From Candidatus Paracaedibacter acanthamoebae (GTDB lineage: Bacteria; Pseudomonadota; Alphaproteobacteria; Paracaedibacterales; Paracaedibacteraceae): DNA of 64,000 nucleotides. The stretch spans positions 620,001-684,000 of the forward strand of contig NZ_CP008941.1 of the NCBI RefSeq assembly GCF_000742835.1. Direction: 5' to 3'. A program made the position numbers and the translations under genes. Positions 16,490-24,643 of this stretch are shown here, one piece after another. The notes below the pieces were generated by a model. It worked only from the letters and a program-made list of their open reading frames with translations. It had not been told where the DNA came from and did no database searches. Position 1 is the first letter of the stretch. Every line of letters starts with the position of its first letter.

Positions 16490-17614
16490 ATGAGAACCAT
16501 TGCCATCCATGGAGCCACAGGAAGCATAGGTCTTAATGCTGTTGATATTATTCAGCGTCATCCCGATCGCTTTCGAGCAAAAGTTCTGATTGGCGGCTCA
16601 AATGTCAGTAAATTAGTTGAGGTGGCCAAGCAAACATCAGCAGAGCACGTGGCCATTGCCGACCTGTCATCCTACAAAGACCTAAAACAGTACTTACCGG
16701 GGGTTCAAATTTATGGCGGGGAAACAGGAATTTTAGAAGCCGCCTGCATTGATGTCGATATGTGTCTTGCCGCAATTACAGGAGCGTCTGGCATTCTTCC
16801 AACCTATAAGGCCTTAGCCCATTGTAATTATTTAGCACTGGCCAATAAAGAATCCATTGTGGCGGGTGGGGAGCAAATTTTGGCTGAGGCCAGCACCCAA
16901 AATACCAAAATTCTGCCAGTTGATTCTGAACACAGTGGCTTATATCAAATTTTTGAGGAATCCCACCGCTCTGCATTAACGCATGTAACCATTACAGCCT
17001 CAGGGGGACCTTTTAGAAGTTTACCAAAAAATCAGTTCCACACAATTACAAAAGAAATGGCGCTGAAGCATCCCAACTGGATGATGGGACCCAAGAATAC
17101 AATTGATAGTGCAACCTTAATGAATAAAGGGTTAGAATATATCGAAGCAGCCCTCCTCTTTAAGTTAGCACCAGATAAAATTAAGATTGTCGTCCACCCT
17201 CAATCTATTGTGCATGCCCTCTCCAGTTATCAAGATGGCGCAACGCTGGCCCATCTAGGAATGCCAGATATGCGGGCGCCAATTAGTTATGCTTTGGCAT
17301 GGCCTGAAAGAATTAAGACACCGGTGCCACCCTTAAATTTAGCAACCTTGGGCTCTCTGACATTTGAAGAACCGGATTATGATCGTTTCCCTTGTTTGCG
17401 AATAGCAGAAAATGTCATGAGGTCCTCTCAGGCAGCTCGAATTGTGATGAACGCCGCCGATGAAATTGCTTTTCAAAAATTGATGGCGAATGAGATTCAT
17501 TTCACAGAGATTCCAGCTATTATCCAAAATTACCTGGACACATTCTTATTCCCAGAAATCAATTCCATAGAGGATGTCATTGCCTTAGACAAAATTTGCC
17601 GCTTAAAGCTTTAA
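16490..17614 (+). CDS. dxr: 1-deoxy-D-xylulose 5-phosphate reductoisomerase (Dxr)
   Basis: 374 residues, slightly shorter than the E. coli enzyme (398). Committed step of the MEP isoprenoid pathway, converting DXP to MEP with NADPH, feeding UppS upstream. N-terminal nucleotide-binding GATGSIGLNAVDII; LALANKESIVAGG; metal-site LPVDSEHSGLYQIF; flexible loop region around KHPNWMMGPKNTIDSATLMN; all conserved. The operon is then interrupted by 397 bases without a gene before rseP, which usually follows directly. Confidence 0.95.
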   Translation: MRTIAIHGATGSIGLNAVDIIQRHPDRFRAKVLIGGSNVSKLVEVAKQTSAEHVAIADLSSYKDLKQYLPGVQIYGGETGILEAACIDVDMCLAAITGASGILPTYKALAHCNYLALANKESIVAGGEQILAEASTQNTKILPVDSEHSGLYQIFEESHRSALTHVTITASGGPFRSLPKNQFHTITKEMALKHPNWMMGPKNTIDSATLMNKGLEYIEAALLFKLAPDKIKIVVHPQSIVHALSSYQDGATLAHLGMPDMRAPISYALAWPERIKTPVPPLNLATLGSLTFEEPDYDRFPCLRIAENVMRSSQAARIVMNAADEIAFQKLMANEIHFTEIPAIIQNYLDTFLFPEINSIEDVIALDKICRLKL

Positions 17615-18011
17615 AAGGAAAAGTGATACCATTTCTTAATTTTCTGACATACGGATAACAACTAAACCATCCTCCCACATCTTTTTGAATTGTATCTAAA
17701 TTATAGAAAACACCCCAAAGCGCACGAGCGTGAGATTGCTTGGAAATTTCATCGTCTGCAAAAGAAGAAGCCAGCAATCGGCTCTTTTAAAGAGGCCAAT
17801 GAGAAAGAAAGATATCTTCCATATTATAAAGAGAGAGTCAATCTACTACAAGCAGGCGCAGCTGTTTTATAGGATAGCAGGGATCAAAAAAAGTAAGCTG
17901 AATAAGAGATGCCTTTTCCTTTTTTCTGTTCTCTGCTTTCTAAAATCATTTCTTCCATGTTTCGACAATATACGCTAGATTTGTTTTAATGATTTTTTAA
18001 TAATTGGTTTT
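17615..18011. other. Gene-free 397-base spacer between dxr and rseP
   Basis: Both strands carry only short open frames (60-82 codons) with no recognisable protein family or ribosome binding sites. The composition resembles degraded coding sequence rather than a promoter region. In most alphaproteobacteria dxr and rseP are adjacent, so an old insertion is likely, but I could not identify a transposase or repeat in it. A promoter for rseP-bamA may lie near its 3' end, which is T-rich. Confidence 0.4.
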
Positions 18012-19151
18012 ATGATGGTCAGTTATATCCTTTCTATCTCTGAGTATGTGCTTCCATTTCTTTTGGTACTCACAGTTTTAGTTTTTATCCATGAATTAGG
18101 TCACTATCTCGTTGCACGCTGGAATGGCGTGAAAATTGAAGTGTTCTCCATTGGCTTTGGTCCTGAATTGTTTGGTTGGACCGATAAAGCAGAGACACGT
18201 TGGAAATTTAGCCTTATTCCCTTAGGCGGGTATGTTAAGATGTACGGCGACGCCGATGCAAGCAGTAAACCTGATGAAGAAGTCAGTGCCTCAATGACAG
18301 CTGAACAAAAATCCTTGACGTTACAAGGGAAAACGGTTGGTCAACGCATTGCTGTTGTCGCCGCTGGGCCGGCTGCTAATTATATCTTAGCGATTATTTT
18401 ATTATCTGTTTTACACCTTGCCAAAGGGATTCCGACATTTTTACCGACAGTTGGGGGGGTGGCTGAGGGGAGTGTCGCTCATAGCATAGGAATTGCGCCG
18501 GGTGACCATATTATTGCTTTCAACGATCAACCTGTTGCAAATTTTGATGAATTACGTCAAACCATTCCATCTTCCGCTGGCCATGCTGTTAAAGTTCAAA
18601 TTAAACGGACAGAAAAAGATACAGCTCAGGCAAAAGAATTAACCCTGGTGGGTAACATGGCAAAAGACGGCAAGCCTGTTTCCTCATTGGGTATTACCCC
18701 ATCCGGCGAGCAAATTTATCGTGAATCTGGCATTATCGAATCATTTACTACCTCTATAAAATATTGCTATGTCGTTTCAAAGGAAACATTGAAAGCACTA
18801 GGACAAATGTTGATTGGCAATCGTTCTTCCAATGAATTGGGTGGAATTTTGACGATTGGTGCATTGGCTAAACAAAGTGCTGCCCAAGGTTGGATCGCTT
18901 TGATTCTGTTGACAACAGTCTTATCCATTAATTTAGGATTGATCAATTTGCTCCCCATCCCTGTTTTGGATGGCGGTCATATTGTCTTTTATTCAATTGA
19001 GGCCCTTAGAGGAAAACCAGTCAGTGCCAAAGCTCAGGAGCGTGCCTACACAATTGGCCTTTTTATCGTCCTGGGATTAATGGCTATCGCCACCTGGAAT
19101 GATTTATCAAGATTTAAAATAATCAGCTGGATAACTGGATTATTTAGCTAG
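18012..19151 (+). CDS. rseP: RIP metalloprotease RseP (site-2 protease)
   Basis: 379 residues. Membrane-embedded zinc protease that cleaves transmembrane substrates such as anti-sigma factors. The first helix has the zinc-binding HELGH motif in VLVFIHELGHYLVARWNG; a PDZ domain covers about residues 125-210 (GVAEGSVAHSIGIAPGDHII); the second catalytic motif is NLLPIPVLDGGHIVFY with its conserved Asp. bamA follows after 51 bases, as in most proteobacteria, placing envelope stress control with outer-membrane assembly. Confidence 0.95.
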   Translation: MMVSYILSISEYVLPFLLVLTVLVFIHELGHYLVARWNGVKIEVFSIGFGPELFGWTDKAETRWKFSLIPLGGYVKMYGDADASSKPDEEVSASMTAEQKSLTLQGKTVGQRIAVVAAGPAANYILAIILLSVLHLAKGIPTFLPTVGGVAEGSVAHSIGIAPGDHIIAFNDQPVANFDELRQTIPSSAGHAVKVQIKRTEKDTAQAKELTLVGNMAKDGKPVSSLGITPSGEQIYRESGIIESFTTSIKYCYVVSKETLKALGQMLIGNRSSNELGGILTIGALAKQSAAQGWIALILLTTVLSINLGLINLLPIPVLDGGHIVFYSIEALRGKPVSAKAQERAYTIGLFIVLGLMAIATWNDLSRFKIISWITGLFS

Positions 19152-19202
19152 AAAACAAATGGGGGAAATTCCCGCACGGGGAATAAAGAGTGAGGAAAAA
19201 CA

Positions 19203-21467
19203 ATGAAAAAACATAGCCTAAAGTTTACATCTCTACTATTGAGTGTATCAACTTTATCAATAGGGTTGGTGCAGGCAGATACAGTCAAATCCATTAAGGT
19301 TACAGGAAATAAGCGTATTGAATCAACAACTGTTCTGTCTTACATTCCGATAAAACCGAACAAAGCCTATGACCAAAGCGAACTTAATGATGCCTTAAAA
19401 GATTTGTATAACACAGGCTATTTTTCTGATGTTCAAATTAATCGCCAAGCAGACACCCTTGTAATTGATGTAACTGAAAACGCCATTATTAACCAAGTCG
19501 CATTTGAAGGAAACAGCAAACTTAAAGATGATAAATTAAAGGAAGAAGTTCAGCTGCGTCCTCGGGAAGTTTTATCCCGAACTAAGATTCAAAGCGCCCA
19601 ACAACGTATTTTAGATATTTATCGCCGCATGGGACGGTACAACGCAACTGTTGTCCCCAAAGTTATTAAGCAAAATGATAACCGTGTAGATTTGGTTTTT
19701 GAAATCAATGAAGGCGATGTCACGCACGTTCGGAAGGTTAATTTTATTGGCAACCACCATATAAAGTCTTCCCATTTAGAAAAGGCCCTTCTAACAAAAC
19801 AAACCCGTTGGTATCGATTCTTCGCCTCTGATGATACCTATGATCAGGATCGGTTTATTGCTGACCAACAATTGCTGCGTGAATACTATTACGACAGTGG
19901 TTATCCCGATTTCCGCCTCATCAATGCTGTGTCAGAATTAACCCCTGATCAAAAGGATTTATTCTTGACCTTTACACTTGAAGAAGGTGAACGCTATTCC
20001 TTTGGAAAAATGACCATTCAGTCAGAGATCAAGAAAATTGACCCGAAAGGGCTTTATTCTCTGATTACCTATGCTGAGGGGGACTGGTTTTCTCGTAAAA
20101 TGATCGAAAAGACCATCCAAGCCATTACTGAAGCTGTGGGAATACAAGGATTTGCTTTTGCACAAGTTGAACCGGTCATTGTTAAGAATAAAGATAGCAA
20201 AACCGTTGATATTACTTATGAAATCAAGAAAGGCCCACGCGTTTACATTGAACGTATTGAAATTCGAGGCAACGACCGTACCCGCGATGAAGTTATTCGT
20301 CGTGAAATCCGCTTGCAAGAAGGTGACGCGTATAATTCGACCTTTGTTAAGAGAGCCGAACAAAACCTCAATGATTTAGGGTACTTTAAAAAAGTTGATG
20401 TAAGCATTGAAGCTGGTTCCACTCCCGATAAGGCAAAAATGATCATTAATGTTGAGGAGCAATCAACAGGCGAGCTTGGCTTGGCAATTGGTTTCTCTAC
20501 CCTTGACCGCGCCTTAGGAAACATTCATTTTGCCGAACGGAACTTTATGGGAACGGGTCGTACCATTCACTCTGACCTCACGATTGCCAGCCGCCGTCAA
20601 GAATTTGACGTTGGTATTACAGATCCTTATTTTATGGGATACAATCTTGAAGTTGGTGCAGATGTTTTCCATATTCGATCCAAGCGTATTTCTGCCTTTA
20701 CCGAACAGAACACCGGTGGACGGACTCATTTGGGCTATAAGTTGACAGATAATTGGTTCCAAAACTGGAGTTATACACTTCAACGAGATCAAATTAGCGA
20801 TGTGCCAAATTTATCTTCTGAGTATATCAAACGGATGAAGGGATCTTATATTAACTCAGCCGTGGGTCATTCTTTGGTTTATGATAGAAGAAACAGCCGG
20901 CGTGAGCCAACAGCTGGATATACATTAACGTTCAGCAACTCTTTGGCAGGATTAGGGGGTGACATTGGCTACCTCAAGAATGCCTTGGGCGGCTCTGTTT
21001 TCTACTCACCTTTAGACGAAGTTATTTTGAACGCGCGCATCACGGCGGGCCATATTCTAAAAACCAACAAACGTATTCGGGTGGCGGACCAAATCTTCTT
21101 AGGCGCAGATAGCTTCCGCGGCTTTGCTTATGGTGGTATGGGTCCTCGAGATGCCAAAACCATGGATGCCATTGGTGGATCCCGCTATTGGGTGGGTACG
21201 GTTGAGGCCATGTTCCCTATTGGCTTACCAAATGAATTTGGCGTCAAGGGAGCATTATTCAGCGACTTTGGTAGTGTTTGGGGATCTGAACTAAAGATCC
21301 CAAACAACCCAATTCTGGATAAAAAAGCAATGCGAGCCTCTGTTGGTGTCGGTATTTCATGGGATTCTCCATTCGGCCCATTGCGTATTGACTATGCCAT
21401 CCCCGTTAAGAAGCAGGCGAAAGATGATGTCCAAAGAGTTTTCTTTGGTGTTTCATCTCGCTTCTAA
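19203..21467 (+). CDS. bamA: Outer membrane protein assembly factor BamA
   Basis: 754 residues. Signal peptide MKKHSLKFTSLLLSVSTLSI ending near VQA; five POTRA domains follow (about residues 25-420), then a 16-strand Omp85 barrel. The barrel shows the L6 loop motif SFRGFAYGGMGPRD and ends in an aromatic residue (FGVSSRF), the outer-membrane targeting signal. BamA folds and inserts beta-barrel proteins. An intrinsic terminator directly follows. The neighbours usually found downstream (skp, lpxD, fabZ, lpxA) are absent, so the operon ends here. Confidence 0.95.
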   Translation: MKKHSLKFTSLLLSVSTLSIGLVQADTVKSIKVTGNKRIESTTVLSYIPIKPNKAYDQSELNDALKDLYNTGYFSDVQINRQADTLVIDVTENAIINQVAFEGNSKLKDDKLKEEVQLRPREVLSRTKIQSAQQRILDIYRRMGRYNATVVPKVIKQNDNRVDLVFEINEGDVTHVRKVNFIGNHHIKSSHLEKALLTKQTRWYRFFASDDTYDQDRFIADQQLLREYYYDSGYPDFRLINAVSELTPDQKDLFLTFTLEEGERYSFGKMTIQSEIKKIDPKGLYSLITYAEGDWFSRKMIEKTIQAITEAVGIQGFAFAQVEPVIVKNKDSKTVDITYEIKKGPRVYIERIEIRGNDRTRDEVIRREIRLQEGDAYNSTFVKRAEQNLNDLGYFKKVDVSIEAGSTPDKAKMIINVEEQSTGELGLAIGFSTLDRALGNIHFAERNFMGTGRTIHSDLTIASRRQEFDVGITDPYFMGYNLEVGADVFHIRSKRISAFTEQNTGGRTHLGYKLTDNWFQNWSYTLQRDQISDVPNLSSEYIKRMKGSYINSAVGHSLVYDRRNSRREPTAGYTLTFSNSLAGLGGDIGYLKNALGGSVFYSPLDEVILNARITAGHILKTNKRIRVADQIFLGADSFRGFAYGGMGPRDAKTMDAIGGSRYWVGTVEAMFPIGLPNEFGVKGALFSDFGSVWGSELKIPNNPILDKKAMRASVGVGISWDSPFGPLRIDYAIPVKKQAKDDVQRVFFGVSSRF

Positions 21468-21477
21468 ACTTTCTCAA

Positions 21478-21503
21478 AACCTCTCTTCGGAGAGGTTTTT
21501 CTT
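21478..21503 (+). terminator. Intrinsic terminator after bamA
   Basis: AACCTCTC-TTCG-GAGAGGTT stem-loop with a stable tetraloop followed by TTTCTTT, eleven bases after the bamA stop. A textbook Rho-independent terminator for the rseP-bamA unit. Confidence 0.85.
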
Positions 21504-21547
21504 TATGGAGCCTCTTTTTCAGGCCAAAGAACTAGGAAAGGAACCCT

Positions 21548-21744
21548 CTTTCCGGGCAACCGAAAGGCGACCCGGAAACCATACCTTGATTTTAAGGACA
21601 GTCTAATTTTATCACAGTTAGATCGGTTTAAAGCTTGGTGGGGCACCCCGACATAGGAATGGATTCCGGGTCAAGCCCGGAATGAGGAAGTGTTTGCCAC
21701 TATATACTCTCTTTCCGGGTGCCGCCCTTCGGTTGCCCGGAAAG
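21548..21744 (+). mobile_element. MITE-like repeat, copy A (about 197 bp)
   Basis: Begins CTTTCCGGGCAACCGAAAGG and ends with its inverse (CCCTTCGGTTGCCCGGAAAG), giving terminal inverted repeats of about 20 bases. Inside are GGATTCCGGGTCAAGCCCGG palindromic sequence and CTATATACTCTCTTTCCGG. A second copy in opposite orientation lies at 58161-58353 with the same internal order. It encodes no protein. The following 280 bases (21745-22024) have no gene, only a hairpin at 21984-22001 (TAAGAGC-ATTC-GCTCTTA) before the ABC-F gene. Confidence 0.7.
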
Positions 21745-22024
21745 TTTTCTTGTGGTGAAGAATATTACTAAGAACTTCTTTTCCCGGCCAAAGGGCAGGA
21801 AACTCGCGGTTATAATTAACTTGCATTTTGGGATAAGAACGCTTATTTTTTAAGTATTATGATGATTAATTTTACACCCCTCTTTCACCGATGCGGATAG
21901 CGTCGGCGGGCTTTGACTCAGGGTCACATAAAGTTCGCCGCCTCGAAGCGTAGGTGATTACCTCCCTACTCTACAGCGTGGCTTAAGAGCATTCGCTCTT
22001 ACTCATATTCTATAAGGTGTAAAA

Positions 22025-23593
22025 ATGTTACGCATTCAAAATATTTCCAAAGCATTTGGGGACAAAGTTTTATTTAAAGATATTAGTTACCATTTTCCTG
22101 AGGGCGAAAAAGTTGCTCTTGTGGGTGCGAATGGCCAAGGGAAAACAACCCTCTTAAATATTATGACAGGTAAAGATTATGCGGACAGTGGCGATATTTC
22201 TAAGCCAAAAGACGCAGTTGTTGCTTATTTACCGCAATCACCCAATCCTAATCCAGCTTCCACTCTGTTAGTAGAATGTTTATCGGGCCATGAGACCGCC
22301 TTTAAACTAAAGCAGAAGATGGATCAACTCCTTCATAATATGGAGGTAGATTATCAAGAAATTGACCTCGAGCAATACACAACCGCTTTAACACAATTTG
22401 AAAATCTAGGTGGTTATGAACTGGAAGGACGGGCAGAACAAATCTTGCTGGGCCTTGGTTTTAAACGAGAACAGCTGGACGCCAATCCTCTGACCTTATC
22501 GGGGGGATGGCGGATGCGTATTGAGCTCGGTAAAATCTTGCTAAGCTCACCTGATTTTATGATTTTGGATGAGCCGACGAACCATTTAGATCTTCCCAGT
22601 ATTGAATGGTTAGAAGAGTTTTTACAAAACCATAAAGGAACAATCGTTTTTGTGTCACATGACCAGGAGTTCCTAAATAACGTTGCTACAATTACATTGT
22701 ATCTCAATAAAGGCGTCTTGCGAGCATTCACAGGAAACTTTGACGCCTTTTTAAAACAAAAAGAATCTCAAGAGCAAGCGACGTTGGCAGCTGTTAAAAA
22801 AATTGAAACCCAAAAAGCCCATATGCAAAGTTTCGTGGATCGCTTTAAGGCAAAAGCTACCAAAGCAAAGCAGGCCCAATCCCGAGTGAAAATGATTAAC
22901 AAATTAGATGAAGTTTTGTCAGGAGTGACAGTGGATGAGGGCGTAGATAAGATTCACTTCCCTCGGATCCAGATCCCTAATTCACCTAAAGATGTCTTAG
23001 TTTGCGACGAGATGGTGATTGGGTACGAGGCTCCATTATCGAAAAAAATTAAGGTCAAATTTAACAAAACTGAGAAAATCGCGATTGTTGGTCGCAATGG
23101 TATTGGAAAAAGTACTTTTCTCAAAACTATTTGCGGCGAAATTAATCCCTTAGGTGGTAGTTTTAAACTGGGGGAAGGAATACAGATTGGCTATTTTGCG
23201 CAAGAAAGTGCTGAAATGCTCGATACATCTTTGACCGTGCTTGAAACTATCCAAAAGTTTGCGCCGGCTCTGAGCGAGCAAGAACATAGAGGCATTCTTG
23301 GGTGTTTTCTCTTTAAAGGACAAGATCCCATGAAACGTGTTCGCGTTTTATCAGGGGGTGAAAAATCGCGTTTAGTCATGGCTAGCCTGATTGCACAGCG
23401 TCCCAATCTATTGATATTTGACGAACCAACCAACCATTTGGATATGCTATCATGCGAGATTTTGGCCAAAATGCTTGAGGAATATAAAGGAACATGTTGT
23501 ATCGTGTCCCACAATCGCCACTTTATCGATATGTTCGCCAATGTTATTGTCGACGTTTCAAGCGACGGCAAGTGGGAAACCTTAAGGCATTAA
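22025..23593 (+). CDS. ABC-F family ATPase, YbiT-like
   Basis: 522 residues with two ABC ATPase domains and no membrane segments. First domain: Walker A GANGQGKTT, signature LSGGWRMR, Walker B DFMILDEPTNHLD. A linker with charged helices (about residues 245-320) follows, then the second domain with GRNGIGKST, LSGGEKSR and LLIFDEPTNHLD. ABC-F proteins bind the ribosomal E site and relieve stalled translation. Length and linker match the YbiT subgroup rather than EttA or Uup. A single gene with its own upstream hairpin; RBS is AAGGTG. Confidence 0.9.
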   Translation: MLRIQNISKAFGDKVLFKDISYHFPEGEKVALVGANGQGKTTLLNIMTGKDYADSGDISKPKDAVVAYLPQSPNPNPASTLLVECLSGHETAFKLKQKMDQLLHNMEVDYQEIDLEQYTTALTQFENLGGYELEGRAEQILLGLGFKREQLDANPLTLSGGWRMRIELGKILLSSPDFMILDEPTNHLDLPSIEWLEEFLQNHKGTIVFVSHDQEFLNNVATITLYLNKGVLRAFTGNFDAFLKQKESQEQATLAAVKKIETQKAHMQSFVDRFKAKATKAKQAQSRVKMINKLDEVLSGVTVDEGVDKIHFPRIQIPNSPKDVLVCDEMVIGYEAPLSKKIKVKFNKTEKIAIVGRNGIGKSTFLKTICGEINPLGGSFKLGEGIQIGYFAQESAEMLDTSLTVLETIQKFAPALSEQEHRGILGCFLFKGQDPMKRVRVLSGGEKSRLVMASLIAQRPNLLIFDEPTNHLDMLSCEILAKMLEEYKGTCCIVSHNRHFIDMFANVIVDVSSDGKWETLRH

Positions 23594-23739
23594 GCGACCC
23601 ATAGCTCTTTATAACCCGAACTATGGAATAGAAAGGACAAAGTTTTGAGAGACAGATGGTTTGGTGGATTTGAGCTGATAAACGATAAGTCTAGAAAAGA
23701 AACAATATGAACGCGCCGCTTGATGAATACAAGTGGCAG

Positions 23740-24075
23740 AAAAAACGGTGATTCGCTCTTAAGAGTGTCATTTCCCCCCTTCCGGAACGGACCCCTATTT
23801 TTAGGTCAAGCGTATCAGCTTATGCACCTGCTTTCGAATTACGATCCTTAGGTGAGTTCATATTACACTCACCATACCAGTTACCTAGCGCTCTTCTCAG
23901 GCCGGTTCTCACGAAGATATTCTTCTCATAATTCTTACTCTGCATTATTATGCTTCGTGCTTGTTAGAACAGTTAGTGATACAAGTGACATCCCTTTTAT
24001 TCACGGCAGAATAGCTCTCAACAAAGACCTCGTCTTGCAGACCGCAGTTTCGGATAGTTCCCTAATTCCTTGAAT
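23740..24075 (-). ncRNA. Structured-RNA-like stretch, possibly a group II intron 5' fragment
   Basis: The 490 bases between the ABC-F gene and the lipase locus hold no gene. Read on the minus strand this part has a G+C-rich, stem-rich pattern unlike its surroundings: GAACTATCCGAAACTGCGG, then GTGAGAACCGG, then AACTCACCTAAGGATCG with GAAAGCAGG. Such phrases resemble domain I of bacterial group II introns. No reverse transcriptase follows downstream (towards 23600), so if correct it is a truncated relic. The call is pattern recognition, not a structure match. Confidence 0.35.
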
Positions 24076-24163
24076 GGATTTCTAAAAATTATATATTTCA
24101 TTAACAACCCAAACAGAATCTGCACGAGCAACAGGAGCAGCGGGAGGATTAGCAGCAGGAGGA

Positions 24164-24277
24164 GCAACAGTAGTAGTAGCAGCAGCAGGAGTAGCAGTAG
24201 TAGTAGCAGCAGCAGGAGGAGCAACAGTAGTAGTAGCAGCAGCAGGAGTAGCAGTAGTAGTAGCAGCAGCAGGAGTA
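24164..24277 (+). repeat. 57-bp tandem repeat (two units) in coding frame
   Basis: Two nearly identical 57-base units (24164-24220, 24221-24277) built from GCA, GTA and GGA codons, followed by a partial unit. In the frame of the downstream gene they read as Ala, Val and Gly only (ATVVVAAAGVAVVVAAAGG), that is, a long hydrophobic, membrane-spanning-like segment ending before VYWYRKDDW. Copy number changes would alter the length of this segment. Confidence 0.8.
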
Positions 24278-24343
24278 GCAGGACTCGTATATTGGTACAG
24301 AAAAGATGATTGGAAAAAATACGTAACACTGGAAATTGAAGCA

Positions 24344-24643
24344 ATGATAAATGAAGAGATAAAATCAGAACTTCAAGCTTGCAGCACAGGATTAGAAGAG
24401 GTAGCCTCAGCTATTTTTTCTCGTACTCCTTTTAATAGTGAGAATTTTTTAAGGGAGAAAATTGTTCCTAAACTCAATGTCTCTGACATTAAAAACACCA
24501 CGGTCTTTTTAGACTTTATATGCCGTATTCAAAATAATAGTGATTCTGCTCGGGGAAGATGGGATAGAAAATTTGCTGAATATAAAAAATACATAGAGGA
24601 AGAAATTGGTAGATTGAAAAAAAAATTTAATGATACGCCGTAA
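24344..24643 (+). CDS. N-terminal part of lipase locus (helical protein)
   Basis: The ATG at 24344 gives 99 charged residues, but the same frame is open upstream to about 24087 through the Ala/Val/Gly repeat, so the protein probably begins earlier with a membrane segment; no ATG, GTG or TTG is found there, suggesting a lost 5' end. It ends at TAA 24641-24643, just after a run of nine A (24617-24625). Deleting one A would fuse it in frame to the lipase gene, so the two are either coupled genes or one frameshifted gene. Function unknown by itself. Confidence 0.5.
   Translation: MINEEIKSELQACSTGLEEVASAIFSRTPFNSENFLREKIVPKLNVSDIKNTTVFLDFICRIQNNSDSARGRWDRKFAEYKKYIEEEIGRLKKKFNDTP

Noticed and set aside
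24164-24277. CRISPR array
   Set aside because: The units are contiguous coding-type tandem repeats with no spacers, and no cas genes are nearby.
24070-24309. Serine/Arg-rich or poly-Leu proteins encoded by the GCA/GTA repeat in other frames
   Set aside because: These are translations of the triplet repeat in shadow frames; only the Ala/Val/Gly frame joins a plausible downstream protein.
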